A stretch of 64,000 nt of DNA from Pholis gunnellus (GCA_910591455.2 OU342806.1:21084535-21148534), one strand, 5' to 3'. Positions 42,801 to 56,019 are shown, counted from the first letter of the stretch. The notes: a model not told the origin generated them from the letters alone. A program made the numbers and translations.

Positions 42801-43761
42801 AGTCCTAAAGAACCCTATTATTAACACTAGTCATTAGTGACCAACCAACAGCCCCCCCCCCCCCTCATTTCAAGCAGTCTAGAACCGGGCCTGCACAGTG
42901 ATCGTTTACCGTTTGAACATCTACAGTTTCATGACAATTGAGTATACTACATCTGCTGATGAAGACAGTGTGATACAGTTGAAAACTCCAGATTAAGTAA
43001 GTAAACTGACCTGGAGTTGGGATTGGTTTGTCAAAAGTCGCTTACCTGTCCTGCACTACATTCACACAGTTTGCCCTCTGCCCCCAATACCCTTTTGTTT
43101 GGACTTGGGTTTAGGCTGAAAATACCCAGTTAAAGGGAAACTCAAGAGGGGAAGAAGATTTTGCTTTCATTCTCTTAATCATCATATTTGCAGCTGTTTT
43201 TTTCCAACCCTTACACCTGCACTCCCTGGAGAAATCTTTAAAAAGTAGAGGAAAAACTTCACACAGCAACTGACCCACATAAAAGCATTTTTTTTCCTTC
43301 AGTTTACAGCCCATAAATAACCAGAGTTACAAGTGAGTTCGAAAAAAACAACAGCTTGAACATGGCAGCAGTCAATTCCTGGACATACCTGTGTGATAAC
43401 AGAGAGAATATAAATGTTCCCCTGAAGCGAAATATCACTTTAAGTGGCTTCACTTTGTTTGGGAGCCAGCGAGCCGACGGCGGTGCCAATGTGGAGTAAA
43501 TCTTCCTGGGTTTGTGTGTTAAAGCCTAAGAGAGGGAAGGAGGAGGTCAGAGGAAGACTTGGGAGGAGGAGGGCCATGCGAGGCCAGCGGTAAGACTCCC
43601 CGGTCCTGCCCACGGGAGATAAGTGTCTGTCCACCTCCACTTCATACACCAGACCCTGATGATATGTACAGTATGTATATATATATCGAGATGCACACAC
43701 TCAGTATCCAGTTTATCTGCTGGAAGAGGTTTACACGGACCTCACATCCTGAGCCCAGAGT
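42801..43761. other. Intergenic, nothing recognised
   Basis: No gene supported; the minus-strand frames at 43111-43700 have no domain. Confidence 0.5.

Positions 43762-43810
<49 letters not shown>
43762..43810. repeat. (CA)n microsatellite
   Basis: About 24 CA units. Confidence 0.95.
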
Positions 43811-43815
<5 letters not shown>

Positions 43816-45059
43816 GCATTTTTTACACACATGAACATATCTAAAGACAGCGTTAAATTTGGCGGGGACAGCGTGCATCCGACGGTGGCTGTGTGGAAAA
43901 TCGGCCTGACTAAGCTCTGAATTTACATGGCTAAGCAAAGTTGTTAACCCTGAGAGGCAGGGCCAGAGAGGGAGCTAATGGGATTTCTCTGTTAATGAAA
44001 TTTATGAAAGAGAGTGAGAGAAAGAGAGAGGGAAGGACTGTGAGGGAGGGATGGAAAGATAGGAGAAGTTGTAGTAGTAGTGGGGAAGGACCATGCAGCT
44101 CCTTCACAGTGTTTTTGGCAGCAAGAAGTCAGTACTTGTGTTTAAATATACACATTTTATGCACAGTAAAAAGAAAAAAGACCTGTGTAAGAATGCATGG
44201 AATAATCAAAAGTTTTAATTTATCCCAAAAAACTTGGCTGAGGTGGAGAAGTTAGAAGAATAAAGGAGAAGATGCTCAAGCAGTTGGTGATTTATAGTGT
44301 CACGTCATCCAAACCACATAAAGAGTTACATTTCCTCACTTCCTGCGTGAATAATTTAACCGTATAAACTTCTTACTTCCATCTTAATGTATTTGAAAAG
44401 TTGCTTCGGCTACTTTTGAAAATCTTCAAAAACTCAACTTGCATTTTCCAGGAACAATGTTCTGGTACCTCAGAATAATGTTCAAACCTCGGTAGTATTC
44501 ACTGGAGGGACTTTTCAAGTGAAGAGTCTTATTGCTCCTATAATTAAACAAACCAAAAGGAGGCATTTATAACATTGCAACATGCCAACCTCTCACTTGA
44601 GTTGAGTTAAATAAGACATTAGGTCTATTCACACATACTGACGGATAAAGTTGACATGTTGGTTTGGGTTTAGTCTCCAGGGTCCAGTGCTGAAGTCGAC
44701 AGATGCCCTCGGGCTGTGTGAGCTGGATCTCGGCCTCTCAACACAAACCTTGCTGCAGCAAGAAGGTCTTGTTCCCCCTGTTTGCCCCCGAGTGAGTGGG
44801 CAGAAGATTGTGATGAGCGGGGAAGAAGAAGGGGGCAAGTGTTGTGGTGAGTGAGGGTGTGCTGATCGGGGAGGAAATTACTCACGAGTCTGCACATTCT
44901 CCTGCGCAAACACACACACACACACACCTACGTTTTCCCGGGTTTTGGTTTGCTGTTTTAGTTTGATGCTGAGGCAGATTTCTTCAAGACCCTATCCCCC
45001 TCCCCCCCTTCACAACACCACTAACACACACATACCCCCCCCCCCAACACACCTCACCC
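43811..45059. other. Intergenic, simple purine and C-rich patches
   Basis: GA-rich DNA at 44008-44060 and C runs at 44995-45050. No gene supported. Confidence 0.5.
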
Positions 45060-45225
45060 CTTCGCCCCTCTCACCCTCCCGAACCCGGCACAGTCAGCAT
45101 CGGAGCGGCGACGCCAATCGATGCTCCGCGCCCCGCTGAGCGTGTCCACACAAGGCCGAGCGAAGGGCCCCTCCGCAGGGGATTGTGGGAAATCTGATTT
45201 ATGATGCCCGCGGTGTTGCTGACCA
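45060..45225. promoter_or_regulatory. Candidate conserved non-coding element
   Basis: Unique, CG-containing sequence (CATCGGAGCGGCGACGCCAA, then TCGATGCTCCGC, and GGGGATTGTGGGAAATCTGA further on) framed by low-complexity C- and T-rich DNA. No open frame with coding character. Composition only. Confidence 0.25.
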
Positions 45226-48200
45226 CTAACTTTTGCTCCCTCTCTCTACGTCTTTCCCTTTGTCTCTCCATCTCTCTCCCGCTCTCGCTCCCTTCTCCCC
45301 GTGACTTACCTGTTTAACGCTCTCTTTCTGCGCAACGTAGTCGCTTTATGAAAATGAGAGCGACCGTCGAAGGAGCATCTGGAGGCTCAAAGAGAGACTA
45401 GAGAGAGAAAAAAACAGAAGTAAAATGAACTCCACATTGGAGCAATAAGAGGGGTCTTTGGGCACAAGGGAGTAGAGGATGAGAAGGGGTTTGTTAAGGA
45501 GGATGGGAAGAGATAAAGAGGTGGGGAAAGAAAAGATGATTCCATTTCATAGGGATCTGGTTGCAGAAGGAGGAGGATGTAGAGAGGATTTTCATGGCTG
45601 CTTTGGTGCTCAGCCTCTCTCATCTGCTGTTGTCCCTGCCCTGACACTCCTGGTGATGTTTTAACCAGCCCGCAGAGCGCACACACCCATCCATCCGTAC
45701 TGCATCTCATCACATCACACATGTTCTGTGTTTGCATCCTGGTCTCTGAAGGTCAGTTACGAGAAAATGACTGGATCGATCACAAAACAAACAAATGCAC
45801 TTTTCTTCCTGCATGACTTGAGAGCAAACAGGGACATGGTCTATGTGACGAAGACGTTTTAAGGGGATGCAACCGCTGACGCAGAACTGCGAGGGTAGCA
45901 GCTTTGATTCTGGCAAGAGACATTACGTCTGTCGGTTTGAGTGAGCCAGAAAACTATGTTGGCTTGCCATGTTCATTTCAAGCTAGCAAAATTAGCTAGC
46001 TAGCTAAAGTTGTATCAAAAACGTGGCCCTAAAAGTATACAGAGAGGGCATTTTTGTAATTCCTTTTTTCTTTTCTTGAATAACAAATAGTTTTGATTTA
46101 ATAGGCAATGATTTGGGGCAGACAGCTAATTCCTTGCATCGTGTAAAACCCTACTTTACTTTGTTAGCTTGTGGATCTTAGCATAACAATAATAACCTGT
46201 GCTGTGGTACTAAGTGGAGGGAAATCCTTCATATATGAAGAGCACGGTGAATGTAAAAAGTTTTTCTCTTTTTTTTTGGTAAATATCAGCCAATTTGAGG
46301 CAGAATACGCAGTCTATGTTTGACAGAATAAGACTGCAGTCTCACAGTGTAAAGAAGTGCTTCAAGTCTTACTCCAAAGCTCAGTAAGTAGCCCATGTTA
46401 CAAATATCATTACTGTCCCATTTTTCTTACTAAGAAAATTAATGTAACAGTATACTTTTAAAACGATTTTTTAGTGGAAGACATGGATTATTATGATGAG
46501 TGGGCTACAGTAGCCCTACCTGTGTCTAAAAAAATCAACAACGCAACTGAAACGCACAAAGCAGGCTGTTGTCAAGGTAAGTAAATGCATGCAAACACAC
46601 TCGAAATAATCTCGTCACAGTGACACCCACTGTGTGGTAGACGGTGTGTGTATCACAGTGACACTCAGACTGTCTGAGTGTGTGTGTCCTGGCTGCAGGG
46701 GGCCTCCCAGCCCCCGCTGTGTGAGGGACCAGCTCCTCCTCAGAACGTTCATTCACCATCTCCTCCACTTCAAGAACACAGTAAATTAGAAAGTTAACGC
46801 ACTGATGGGGCGGAAGATTGCTCTGCTGGGCTGTTGTTTCTGTGTGTGCGTGTGTGTGTGTGCGTGTGTGTGTGTGTGTGTGTGAGTAGTAAAAGCAGCT
46901 CCCCAAACAGCAGGAGATATGCATTAGACTAATGTGTGATTAAACACATCCATGCATGTGATTGGTTGATTTATCGGCTTTGACAGTGGTAACTGGTTGG
47001 TTTTATAGATCAATCATGAGGCGGTGGGGAGGGCTGGGCAGGTGATACATGCTTGTTAGGATAGTGAAGCATCAATATTGTGATCTTTATTAAGCAAAAG
47101 CATTAATTTCACTTTCCATCCCCAGCTAAACGTTTAAGAACCAAAACTACATAAAGAGTCACCAATGTGTTGACCGTTTTACCCCCTTAACTATAAATAG
47201 TCATACCAGTCATGTAAAAAAAAAAAGAATTCCTGCAGTCCCAAGAAGGCAGTTCAAGGTTCACTCACTAGCTTTATCCAGAGCTTTCAACTGTGTCTCA
47301 CTGTTTTCCTCAGCTGATGCTGATGGTTTGTCATGTTTGCTCAATTGATATGAAAATGGCTGAGCTACTTAGGTTACATCATGACAGTTGAACCAAACAC
47401 GAATAAATCACAGTAGAATTGAAGGCTAGATTAGCCACCGGGCAAAGTGCCCCAGAACACCAGGTACCTTAAAAGCCCCAGATTTACTGTGTGTCAACTA
47501 AACTAAAGCATTATTAATAAATTGCCTCAAGGTGGGTCTTAATCATTTTTGCTAATGTTAAATAGATTATTGTGTCAAATCTAGTTTTAAGACCCTCATT
47601 GTTTGCTCACATATTCCACATCCCTAAAATAAGAGTTTAATGCAATTACGACACAATACATCTGGTATCAGTGAGTGTTTCTGCACAGAGAGTGAGAGGA
47701 ACACGGGATTCAATGCAACTATTTCCTTATTTTTATTTTGTTGCCCCTTGCTGGATGATATTCATGGTAAAAATATAGAAAATACATTTTTGAAAATGCA
47801 GAAAAGCAGATGAGAAAAACATCACCTTGAATCTTGAACTTAATGTATCAAGAGCCCTCCAGTCATCTGCTGTGTGTCTGTCTGCATCAGTAGCAAAACC
47901 CTGCAAGGTCTCCAATACACAGCACCATGATAGCTTGCTGTGAGAGAAATGATACAGTGCATGGTTTGTAAACATGCAAAACCAATTGTGTTGTCCTATA
48001 ACCTCAACTCTATAGCAGACTGCTGTACACAAACAAAAAGAAAACATCCTGAGGATCATTAAAGGGTTTTAGTTGCATCCTATCACTCTCTCTCTCTCAG
48101 TTGTAATTCTATAATCACTGTGAAAGGAAGATGTATATTTAATACCTCATCTTGCTGTGCTGATGATGTGGCATGTTTTGAAACATTGGTTTCATAACTA

Positions 48201-48984
48201 TATCAATACCTCATCTCTTTTTCATGCCATTGATGATCGTCTCTATTCAGAGGCAACATCCGCCTCTGAGGCAAATAGAAGCACTTAGCTCGGCTTATTT
48301 CAATACCTGATTGAAATCTGCTGCTTTGCTTTATTGAGACATCACCACTCTTCAAGATGTCGTAAAGTGGTGGGAAAAAAAAATAGTTTGTGGTCAACTA
48401 CGTGAGGAGATGGATGGATTTCACAGGACATTAAGTTGATGAATACGAAGCAGATTTGTTGAAAGCAGTTTTTTGTTTTCAGGGCAGTTCAACTTTGTCA
48501 TGCGTGTTTTATCTGTGTGGTCGTTTATTGAATCTGCAAAGGAGGGAAAGTTTGTTTTCATAGGCTCTGTTTTGAGACTAAGCAGCTCTGACATCTCTGC
48601 TACCCACAATCCCCTGCGGGAGGTGCTGGCTGTTAGCGGTATTTCCCCGGTGGCGGCTTGGGCTTTGGCTTTACACCGTGTTACAGCAATTAGATCTCAA
48701 TTAGCTCAGGAGTAAACACACGGAGGGAGAGAGAGACGGTGTGTGTTGGAGGGAGAGCTGTTAGCAGGTGTAAAACGGGCCTGTTCTCTCTGGGGTCTTG
48801 TTTGAACCTCCGTGTCCCACGAGTCCGTACTGTAGCCCTGTGGGCAGGATTCAATCTGCAGCTAAACACACACACACAAGCAGCAAAGACAACAGAGACG
48901 ACTAAAACACACAAACGGAATCCATGGTGATGCATCACGAGGCGTTCAGGAGCCTTGTCTTTGACAAAAGTTCAGAACAAATGA
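45226..48984. other. Intergenic; one GT tract and one candidate element
   Basis: No gene supported. A (GT)n-type tract lies at 46841-46884. The patch 48590-48720 (CCCACAATCCCCTGCGGGAG, AATTAGATCTCAATTAGCTC) is unique and homeodomain-site-rich and could be a conserved element. The remaining DNA is AT-rich; frames of up to 129 codons derive from the GT tract or lack motifs. Confidence 0.45.
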
Positions 48985-49798
48985 TCGTCCTCTTATCTCT
49001 TCTCATCACCTCTACTCTCTTCATTTTTTTGTTGTCTCTCCTCTCCTCCCCTCCTCTCACCTGTCCTTCCTCTTCTCCTCATCCTCTCCCCGTCATCCTC
49101 TTGCCTCTTCGGTCTCCTTTCCTTATTCCTACTTGTTAATCTCCTCTCTTTCTCTATTTTCTTCTCTCCTTTTCACTACTCCCTTTCCCACTCCTGTACT
49201 TTTGTTTTCTCTCCTGTCCTTCTTATCCATCTTCCTCTCTTTCCTTCATTCCTCACTTCACCTCTTCTCCCACCTTTACCAGACATGGTCTCCTCGGCTC
49301 CTGTTTCCTCTCCTCACCTTCTCTCTACCCTCTTCTCTGCTCTCTTTTCCTTCCTCCTTTCCACTCTTCTCCTGCCCATTTTATCCTCTCCTTCACCCTT
49401 CATCATGTCATCTCTCCTCTTCTCCTCTTCACTTCGGTTTTTCATCCTTTCATATTCTTTTTCCTTTTAACTTATATCCTTATTTCCAATATTTAATTTG
49501 TCTTTTCCCTCCTCAATTTATCCCTCCAATCTGCTTACCTCTTCTCATGTATCCTCTCCTCTATTACTTGTCATCCTCTTCTCTTCTTTTTCCTCTCCTA
49601 CCTCCTCTAATCTTCACATTTCCTCTTCCCTTCTCACCCTCTGGCTGCTCTCCTCTTCTTCTTCCCATCTTTTCATTCTCTCATTCCCTCTCTTCCACTC
49701 TGCTTCCGTAACCCTCATCTCCTTTCCTTCTTCTTGTCCCCTCTCCTCTTGTCTCCTCTCTTCCCTCCTCTACCTTCTACCTTCCTCTCCTTCTTGCT
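48985..49798. repeat. Polypyrimidine tract of about 800 bp
   Basis: The plus strand is almost only C and T for about 800 bp (CTCCTCTC, TTCCTCTC words with few A/G breaks). The 192-codon and 133-codon Ser/Leu/Phe/Pro-rich frames across it are products of composition. Such tracts can form triplex DNA. Confidence 0.9.
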
Positions 49799-50749
49799 GG
49801 GTCTCTGCTGGGTCGCTGTGCTTGTTGCGGGTGATAATCCGTGTCACGGCGGCTGATTGGGGATTAGGACTAGCAGTTTATTCACGGCAGGGAGAATGAT
49901 ACAGCGCTTAGCGGCACAGGCTCCTGTGGCAGCCGCTCTCTGCTGAATTAGCAACATGTTTGAATGAGATAAAAGAGACAGCTTACCCCACCGCACTCCA
50001 CCACCTAATCCCTATACAGCTGTGAAATGAGCCGGGCCAGCCGCAACACACCTAGACCCACGCTGGCTGTCTCTCGTCCTCCCCCTCTCTCTCTCTCCCA
50101 CACACATGCCCACACTGTTTGTACTATACCTGCCTGCACACACACACTGGTAGTAAACTCTAATTCCTAACTGGAAAGCCCTCAGAGAGCACATACCTCC
50201 ACCAAGGATGCACAATCCTCTGAATGTGTCATTTTAATAATATTAAATGATATATATATTTTTTTTTGTATCAAAATACACACAGTGGTAGACAATAATG
50301 TTCACTGGCTGTGATTTATGCACAATTCTTAAATGCTGCAATGGAATTTTAGGATTCTGCACGAGGATGAACTGAGCAAACTTTAAAGCGAGTCATGTTG
50401 CTGCAGCGTTGGATGAATTCATCACATTTGACAGGATCACTCAGGCCATTTTTTGGCAGGAATTCTACAATGTGTTCATGACTCATGACAGCCATGTATG
50501 GAAAAAAAAAAGTGTGGGATGAAATTTTTGAGTCTTTTTTTTCCGCATAAAGGTGCGAAAAAACTCAAAATAGGGGATCTTCCACAAAAATGGATTATAG
50601 TGAATTTCTTGTGTTAAAGGAGCTGAGTTTAACATTCTGAACATAAATAAAACAGCAAACAACTATTTGATTGGTGAGCAGAGAATGAAGTAACTTGTTC
50701 TCTGTGTGAGTAGTTAACCCAGCTTCTCCTTCTCCTTGCTTTGTTGACA
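49799..50749. other. Intergenic, nothing recognised
   Basis: A patch at 49800-50000 (GTCACGGCGGCTGATTGGGG) is unique and might be regulatory; otherwise AT-rich DNA without genes. Confidence 0.45.
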
Positions 50750-51050
50750 TAGCCGGGTTGCCGTGTTTGCTTTTAGTGCATATTTGTGCATATCAGCGTG
50801 TCGTACCAGTTAGCCCCACTGCACTGTTCTCATACGGCGGTGACAGATGGCAACGCCGTTTCAACCCATAGGATCGTCGCGGAAGCGTAGCACCCGACTT
50901 CCGGTTCTGTTGGGTAAACACTGTTACCTCTGTCAGCACATTCACCATTGTTTGCACCGTTAGCTCTGAGCCGCGAGCTCACACTAGCCATGTAGAGGGA
51001 CACTGAAATGCTCCCAATCTCGGATCTTGCACCTTTAAGCGATGTAATTC
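50750..51050. repeat. Possible teleost dispersed repeat or MITE
   Basis: CAACGCCGTTTCAACCCATA, AGCACCCGACTTCCGGTTCT and the ending GATCTTGCACCTTTAAG resemble a short non-coding teleost repeat with a TTAAAGGTGCAAGATC-type end. The opposite end is not clear. Confidence 0.4.
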
Positions 51051-53219
51051 ATGTAATTACACATGTTTAACACTTTTCTTTACTTTAGTAAACATTGACA
51101 TGACGCTGACCAACAGAAAACCCCTTTGACAGGGCTGACCTGTAAGTGAACAGAGGAAACTATCCTATAACTGTGTCACACCATCCCGTTTTATATATGA
51201 GAATATATAGTCAAACTCTACCAGAGTGTAAAGTGCTCTACAACAGAACGTAGTCTGCAGTTAGATGTAGCCTAAAGCCGAAGTCAATGGTACAAATGGC
51301 AAAACTGTTTTGACTGTGCCCTTTTCTGGTGTGCTTGGCACTTATGTCAAAATATAAGTTCATCATTTAATAACCTCTTGAACCCTAGGCCTATTTTTAG
51401 CTCTCTGCTCAAAAATATCCTACCCTTACTCAAAGGGGCTTATCTCGCTAACTACAAGGTCTCTTTGAATAATTTAAATGGCATAATAACACAAATAAAT
51501 GTGAGCTTTGTTAAGATGTGTACATATCATTGTATATGTTACTGTTAAATGCTGGATGAATGTTACACACAGCTCAAATTGAAAATGTTCAGGTTTGCCT
51601 TTTTTTTATGCCTAAAAAGCACTTTTATTGATTTGAAATGATGCAGAAGCTGGCCTAAACTCTCCCAAATCATATCACAACACGTCAGCAGTCCTTTTAA
51701 AAAAAGAATTGGCTTTGATAAAGTGAAGTATGCCTGAGAAATCAAGGTCAGCTGAGGTCAGCCAACGTCAATTCTGATTTTGGAAGCAGCACATATAGCA
51801 GTTTTATTGTACTTTTATTTATTATATAACTATATATTTCAATTCTTTTATCACTAATAGTGTTCAGTCTATCTAATACAGCAGTTTGGTATCATTTTGA
51901 GAGCCTGGGCCCTATAATAACCTGTAAAACATGGCTCATTTTCGTCTGAATTTCAGTTTTACGTGATGTAATTGAACCTTACCAAAGCCTGTGATTGGCC
52001 GATTTGCGCATGTGACATAAGATTTGAACCAGAAGAGTGTGAGGAGTGTGATGCGATCTTCGAGTTGTTTGACAGAATTTTAAACCAATAAAATAATCGA
52101 AAACCGTGATCCGCCCCCATGGGTCAAACCCATTGGCCAAAACTGAAATAGGTCAAATGTTAGTTACCCTAAGTTAGATTGATCCCAATTTCTTCAGGAA
52201 ACAGTTCAGAGCCGCCACAGGATGTTGATAGAACAGTAGGACCCGGGGAAATATGCCTTTGTTTACATCAAAACAGCACAAAGGTAAGGAGTTTATGAAA
52301 TATTAGCGGTGAAGCGGTTTGTTGTTATGGTGCTTGTTTGCTCAGAGCTCTGTGGTGGTTTCACTTAGATAAATAGTGAAGATATCTTTGGATTCAGTGT
52401 GTTATTGGCGTGTTTTCTGCTATTTCGGTTTTCCGTGTTAGCATTTAGCTTCTTCTTATTAGCGCCTACCGGAGTGTGTGGTCGGCTCAGCAATGGCGAA
52501 AAACAAGTGATATTGTGGACATTCTTTTAGTTGCTTATTTGAGTTTGTGTAGAATTGTGTTTGGAGTGTGTACACTGGCTTGCAGGATAGTGTTGAACAG
52601 AATCTCTTCGTTAATTTGGTAGATTGCATGTATGAAGCATTAATAATATTTTTGTATGAAAAGTCCATTCTACGACATTTGGAACAGAGCCTCAGAGCAG
52701 AACGGAGACCTTTTGGGCGTCTTCGGGTACTTAAATGGCCGCATGGTGGCACTACTGGGTCCCAATCTGCCACAAAACCTACTTATTTATTTCTCTGTTA
52801 AATTCCCAACATTCACAAACTTTCATCAAAATGTCCATGTATCTTGCTAACTATCAGACAAACAAAAAAACGAAACCAAAAGCATAACTTGACATGAACA
52901 AATATAAAAAATAAAGGCTAAAGAAATCATATCAACATTATTATTATAATTTGGTCCCATCAAGGTATGAGAATTGCCTTTTCTTTCTTTTTTTTGTCAT
53001 TCAGACCCAGATACACAAACACTTTAATGAGGCACCAGTTCTATTAGTTATAGTGGAAAACACAGTAAGAGCTGCACATTATGGGCGACATTTGGGATCC
53101 AGGCTTCAGTTTCCAGTTGCATTTATTTTAACACACTACCTTTGCAGAAATCTCCAGACAGCGGAAAGTTGAGTTGATTTGTTGTTTGTTATTTTCTACA
53201 TGTGATTAAGCTCTAAAAA
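51051..53219. other. Intergenic, decayed repeat-like DNA
   Basis: No gene supported. 51950-52450 (CCTGTGATTGGCCGATTTGC, GTTAGCATTTAGCTTCTTCT) has the feel of decayed non-coding repeats, but I cannot name a family. Frames at 52459-52850 lack motifs. Confidence 0.4.
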
Positions 53220-53480
53220 TAGCCTCCTCTTCCTCCTCAACACACAACAATTTCAACACCGCCAGGAGACAAAGTGTGGTCCATTTTGTTAATGGTTTTG
53301 GCCAGAGGGGGATTGGCCATCTCCACCAATAAGCCCGGCCGTATATCTCACTTCATTTGGCTGGTGTGTCAGCAAAATAAGGCGGGGAAATAATAATGTG
53401 CGGCTATCTACATATGGAGAAGTAATGAAGGAGAGAGGGACGGAATGGAGGGAGGACAAGTGAGGGGAATGAGCACAGGA
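53220..53480. promoter_or_regulatory. Candidate conserved non-coding element
   Basis: CCATTTTGTTAATGGTTTTG, GGCCATCTCCACCAATAAGC and GGCTGGTGTGTCAGCAAAAT are unique and contain transcription-factor-like cores; TGTGTCAGCAAAAT is close to a Maf recognition half-site (TGCTGAC on the other strand with an AT-rich flank). Composition only. Confidence 0.25.
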
Positions 53481-55139
53481 GCGGAGAATTACAGCTGATA
53501 TTAGAACTGTAGGATTTGCAGTCGTCTCTCTTATTCTGTGAGGTGAACAAAGGTGATTCACTTAAAAAAAGCAAAGCAAGCATTTTTATTCTTCACTGTC
53601 TCATCAGGAAGCAGTGAGACGTCCTGCACTCGTGTTTTATTTGCACCATCTTTGTGTCTCCATATTGGTCTCTTGTGAATTCCATCCTCGGTCATCTATG
53701 GGATGGGCCCAGCCTGGTCACATGGTTTTATTTCTACCCTGACTGACGCATGTGAAGCTGATGCACATCTCGTCATATAAACAAACCTGAAAGTTATCCG
53801 ACACAACTTTTGTAACCACCAGGACTAATGAGAAGGGAAGATGTTTCCCCCAGGGTTTGGTTTTCATTTTCTTTGTCACTACACCTGTTATTTTCAAGAC
53901 TGGAAAAAAGAAAATGCAGATGTTAACTTTGACAAAGATAATCCCTGGTTGCAGCACTATGCCATCAGAAAGTGTGAGATGATGTCCTGAACTGAAGGGA
54001 AACGTCACGGGAAGCACCTCAACACGAGTCTTACTGGGAAAGCTGCCCCAGGCTGCTGTTAACGAGAGCAATGTAACACAGTCTGACTGATTTGTTAGTG
54101 ATAAACACAAAGCTACACAACACCTTTTAAACCCAAAGAGAACCCAAAATAGATTCACCACCACAAAGAAATGTTACTCAAAGACAGAGCCAGCAGGAAA
54201 GTTATATTATAAGCTTTTAAGTCTCCATATTGATGGTTTAAAATGAGTCTTTAACAGGATGGAGAGAGTAAAAAAAAAGAGTGATTACACCTGGTACAAT
54301 AAACCAAACTTTGCTCCATTACACAGGAACGCCTACTGCAAATGTGGTGCCAAGATTTAATTGATTTTTAGATCTTGACACGTAAAATAAAACTTTTCAC
54401 CAAACCAGATTTTGCATTGAAATTATTTGGATGAGCCATGCTAGTCATTTCTTTTTGTTGTAGTTAATAGCATCTTCCTTTAATTGGATGCCGAATTTGT
54501 AGGTGTGGCCTTTTTTATATTAAAGGGAAATAAAATAAGTTTTTTTAATCATTTCCCGTGGAGAACGGAACTGAAAATTTAACTTATCTATTCTTTCTTT
54601 TGGCAATGTAGGTTTGAAAAGATCATAGTTTAAGTTTCACTGTCCGTTCAGTTCCCTGTCGCAAATCCTTCTAAATATAGTTGACACTTAAAGGGATATT
54701 TGATCTTTTAGGTGGACTTTATTCAAGTGGCTAAAATGCTGCTGCTGCCCCCGTCCACAACAGTACATTGCTTTGCTCCCATGTTAGTACTCCTGTCTGT
54801 TTCTGCCGTCTGTCGTCTACAGTAGGTTATACACTAACTTTAACTGCAATAACTCTTACATGCATCGTTTAGTAGCGACCATATTTAGGTTACACATGGA
54901 ACAAATCAATTATCAATAAATATCAATTATCAATAAATATCAATTATCGAGATAAACCCACAAGTGGAAAAAGAAAATCAGTTTATAAGGTAGTATCATC
55001 GCTTGGTAAGTGCCCCTTGACATCTAGGGTTCCTTCTCGGGTTAGTTTACAATGTGTTGGAATGTTGTATCAATATACGCTCTTCACAAGCACAGTGTCC
55101 CTTCAAAATAAACCTCTGTCTTCACTGGATGTTAGGTGG
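53481..55139. other. Intergenic; small tandem repeat only
   Basis: A 17-bp unit (ATCAATTATCAATAAAT) is repeated 2.6 times perfectly at 54905-54948. The 148-codon minus-strand frame (54164-53718) has no recognisable domain. No gene supported. Confidence 0.5.
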
Positions 55140-55500
55140 AGGCAACAAAAATTATAAAGTTCGGTTTAGGAAAAGTTGAGTTGACTTTAACTTTACTTTC
55201 GAGCGACTCAGGACACTATCGAGTAACTAAGAGCTCACGTCACTTGAGAGTGACAGATGAGCTACGTGACTAGCGACTCATGTGACTAACGACTCAGGTG
55301 ACAAAATGTCAACTATTTTTAGTTCGTCGCGGGACACAAACACCGGCCTTTTGGATGAGGGTCCTGTATTTGTTCGAACCATCCACCTCAGTTCCCACCC
55401 TGCTCGCTGTAAGCAGACTCTCACGTAGTTTATATTACGTCACATGCTCTTACCGTCCACTCATGTCGCGGGAGGGTTTACATTGGAGTTAGTTGAATGT
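55140..55500. repeat. Teleost dispersed repeat, decayed, with internal GCGACTCATGTGAC repeats
   Basis: GCGGGACACAAACACCGGCC, TTTTGGATGAGGGTCCTGTA and CCCACCCTGCTCGC are phrases of a common teleost repeat. The segment 55200-55300 adds four imperfect copies of GCGACTCATGTGACTA. Confidence 0.6.
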
Positions 55501-55739
55501 CTCATACAGCCGCTAAATGTGGCCTCCTTGTGCCGATGCCGAGGGGCAGTGACTAACCGTTGGTATTTGACGAGTAGTGAGTGAGAACGGGGTTGGTGTA
55601 TTCTGATGCAGCTCCAGATCCAGCTGCAGTTAAACAACATTTTGAGCTTCTTCTGTAAGAAGTTAATGCAGTGACCTCAGAGGTGTGATTCCTCTGAGTT
55701 TATTTTTGTTCTTGATCTCCGTCTCGGGGCTCAGAGGCC

Positions 55740-55990
55740 ATGTCAGTGTCACCTCCGCGTGCCGCCGCCTCAGAGTCATCTTTGGTTACCAGCGGATAAG
55801 CACTTTTCCCCTGATTGGTTTAGCTGGCGTCTCTTAATATCATATTGATGATAATTTCCCTGTAATGCGCCATTTGCACTAATTGTGATGCAGGGAGTGA
55901 GTAATGGCATGTGACTGCAGCCGCTCCCCAGCCACTCCTCAACACTTAATCTCCTGATTGTCCCGGAGAGACGAAACGTGACAAGATCGC
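55740..55990. promoter_or_regulatory. Candidate conserved non-coding element
   Basis: This is the most enhancer-like block in the window: CTTAATATCATATTGATGAT, AATTTCCCTGTAATGCGCCA, TTTGCACTAATTGTGATGCA and GAGTAATGGCATGTGACTGC run on without repeats or coding frame. Composition only; needs comparison with other fish. Confidence 0.35.
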
Positions 55991-56013
55991 CATAAACAAC
56001 CTGCTTCCCCCCA

Positions 56014-56019
56014 AACACA

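Noticed and set aside
49133..49899. 192- and 133-codon Ser/Leu/Phe-rich plus-strand frames, resembling membrane proteins
   Set aside because: The polypyrimidine composition forces Ser, Leu, Phe and Pro codons and removes stops; all frames look alike and no start context or motif is present.
53718..54164. 148-codon minus-strand frame
   Set aside because: No domain, an average composition, no splice context and no repeat relation; kept as chance.
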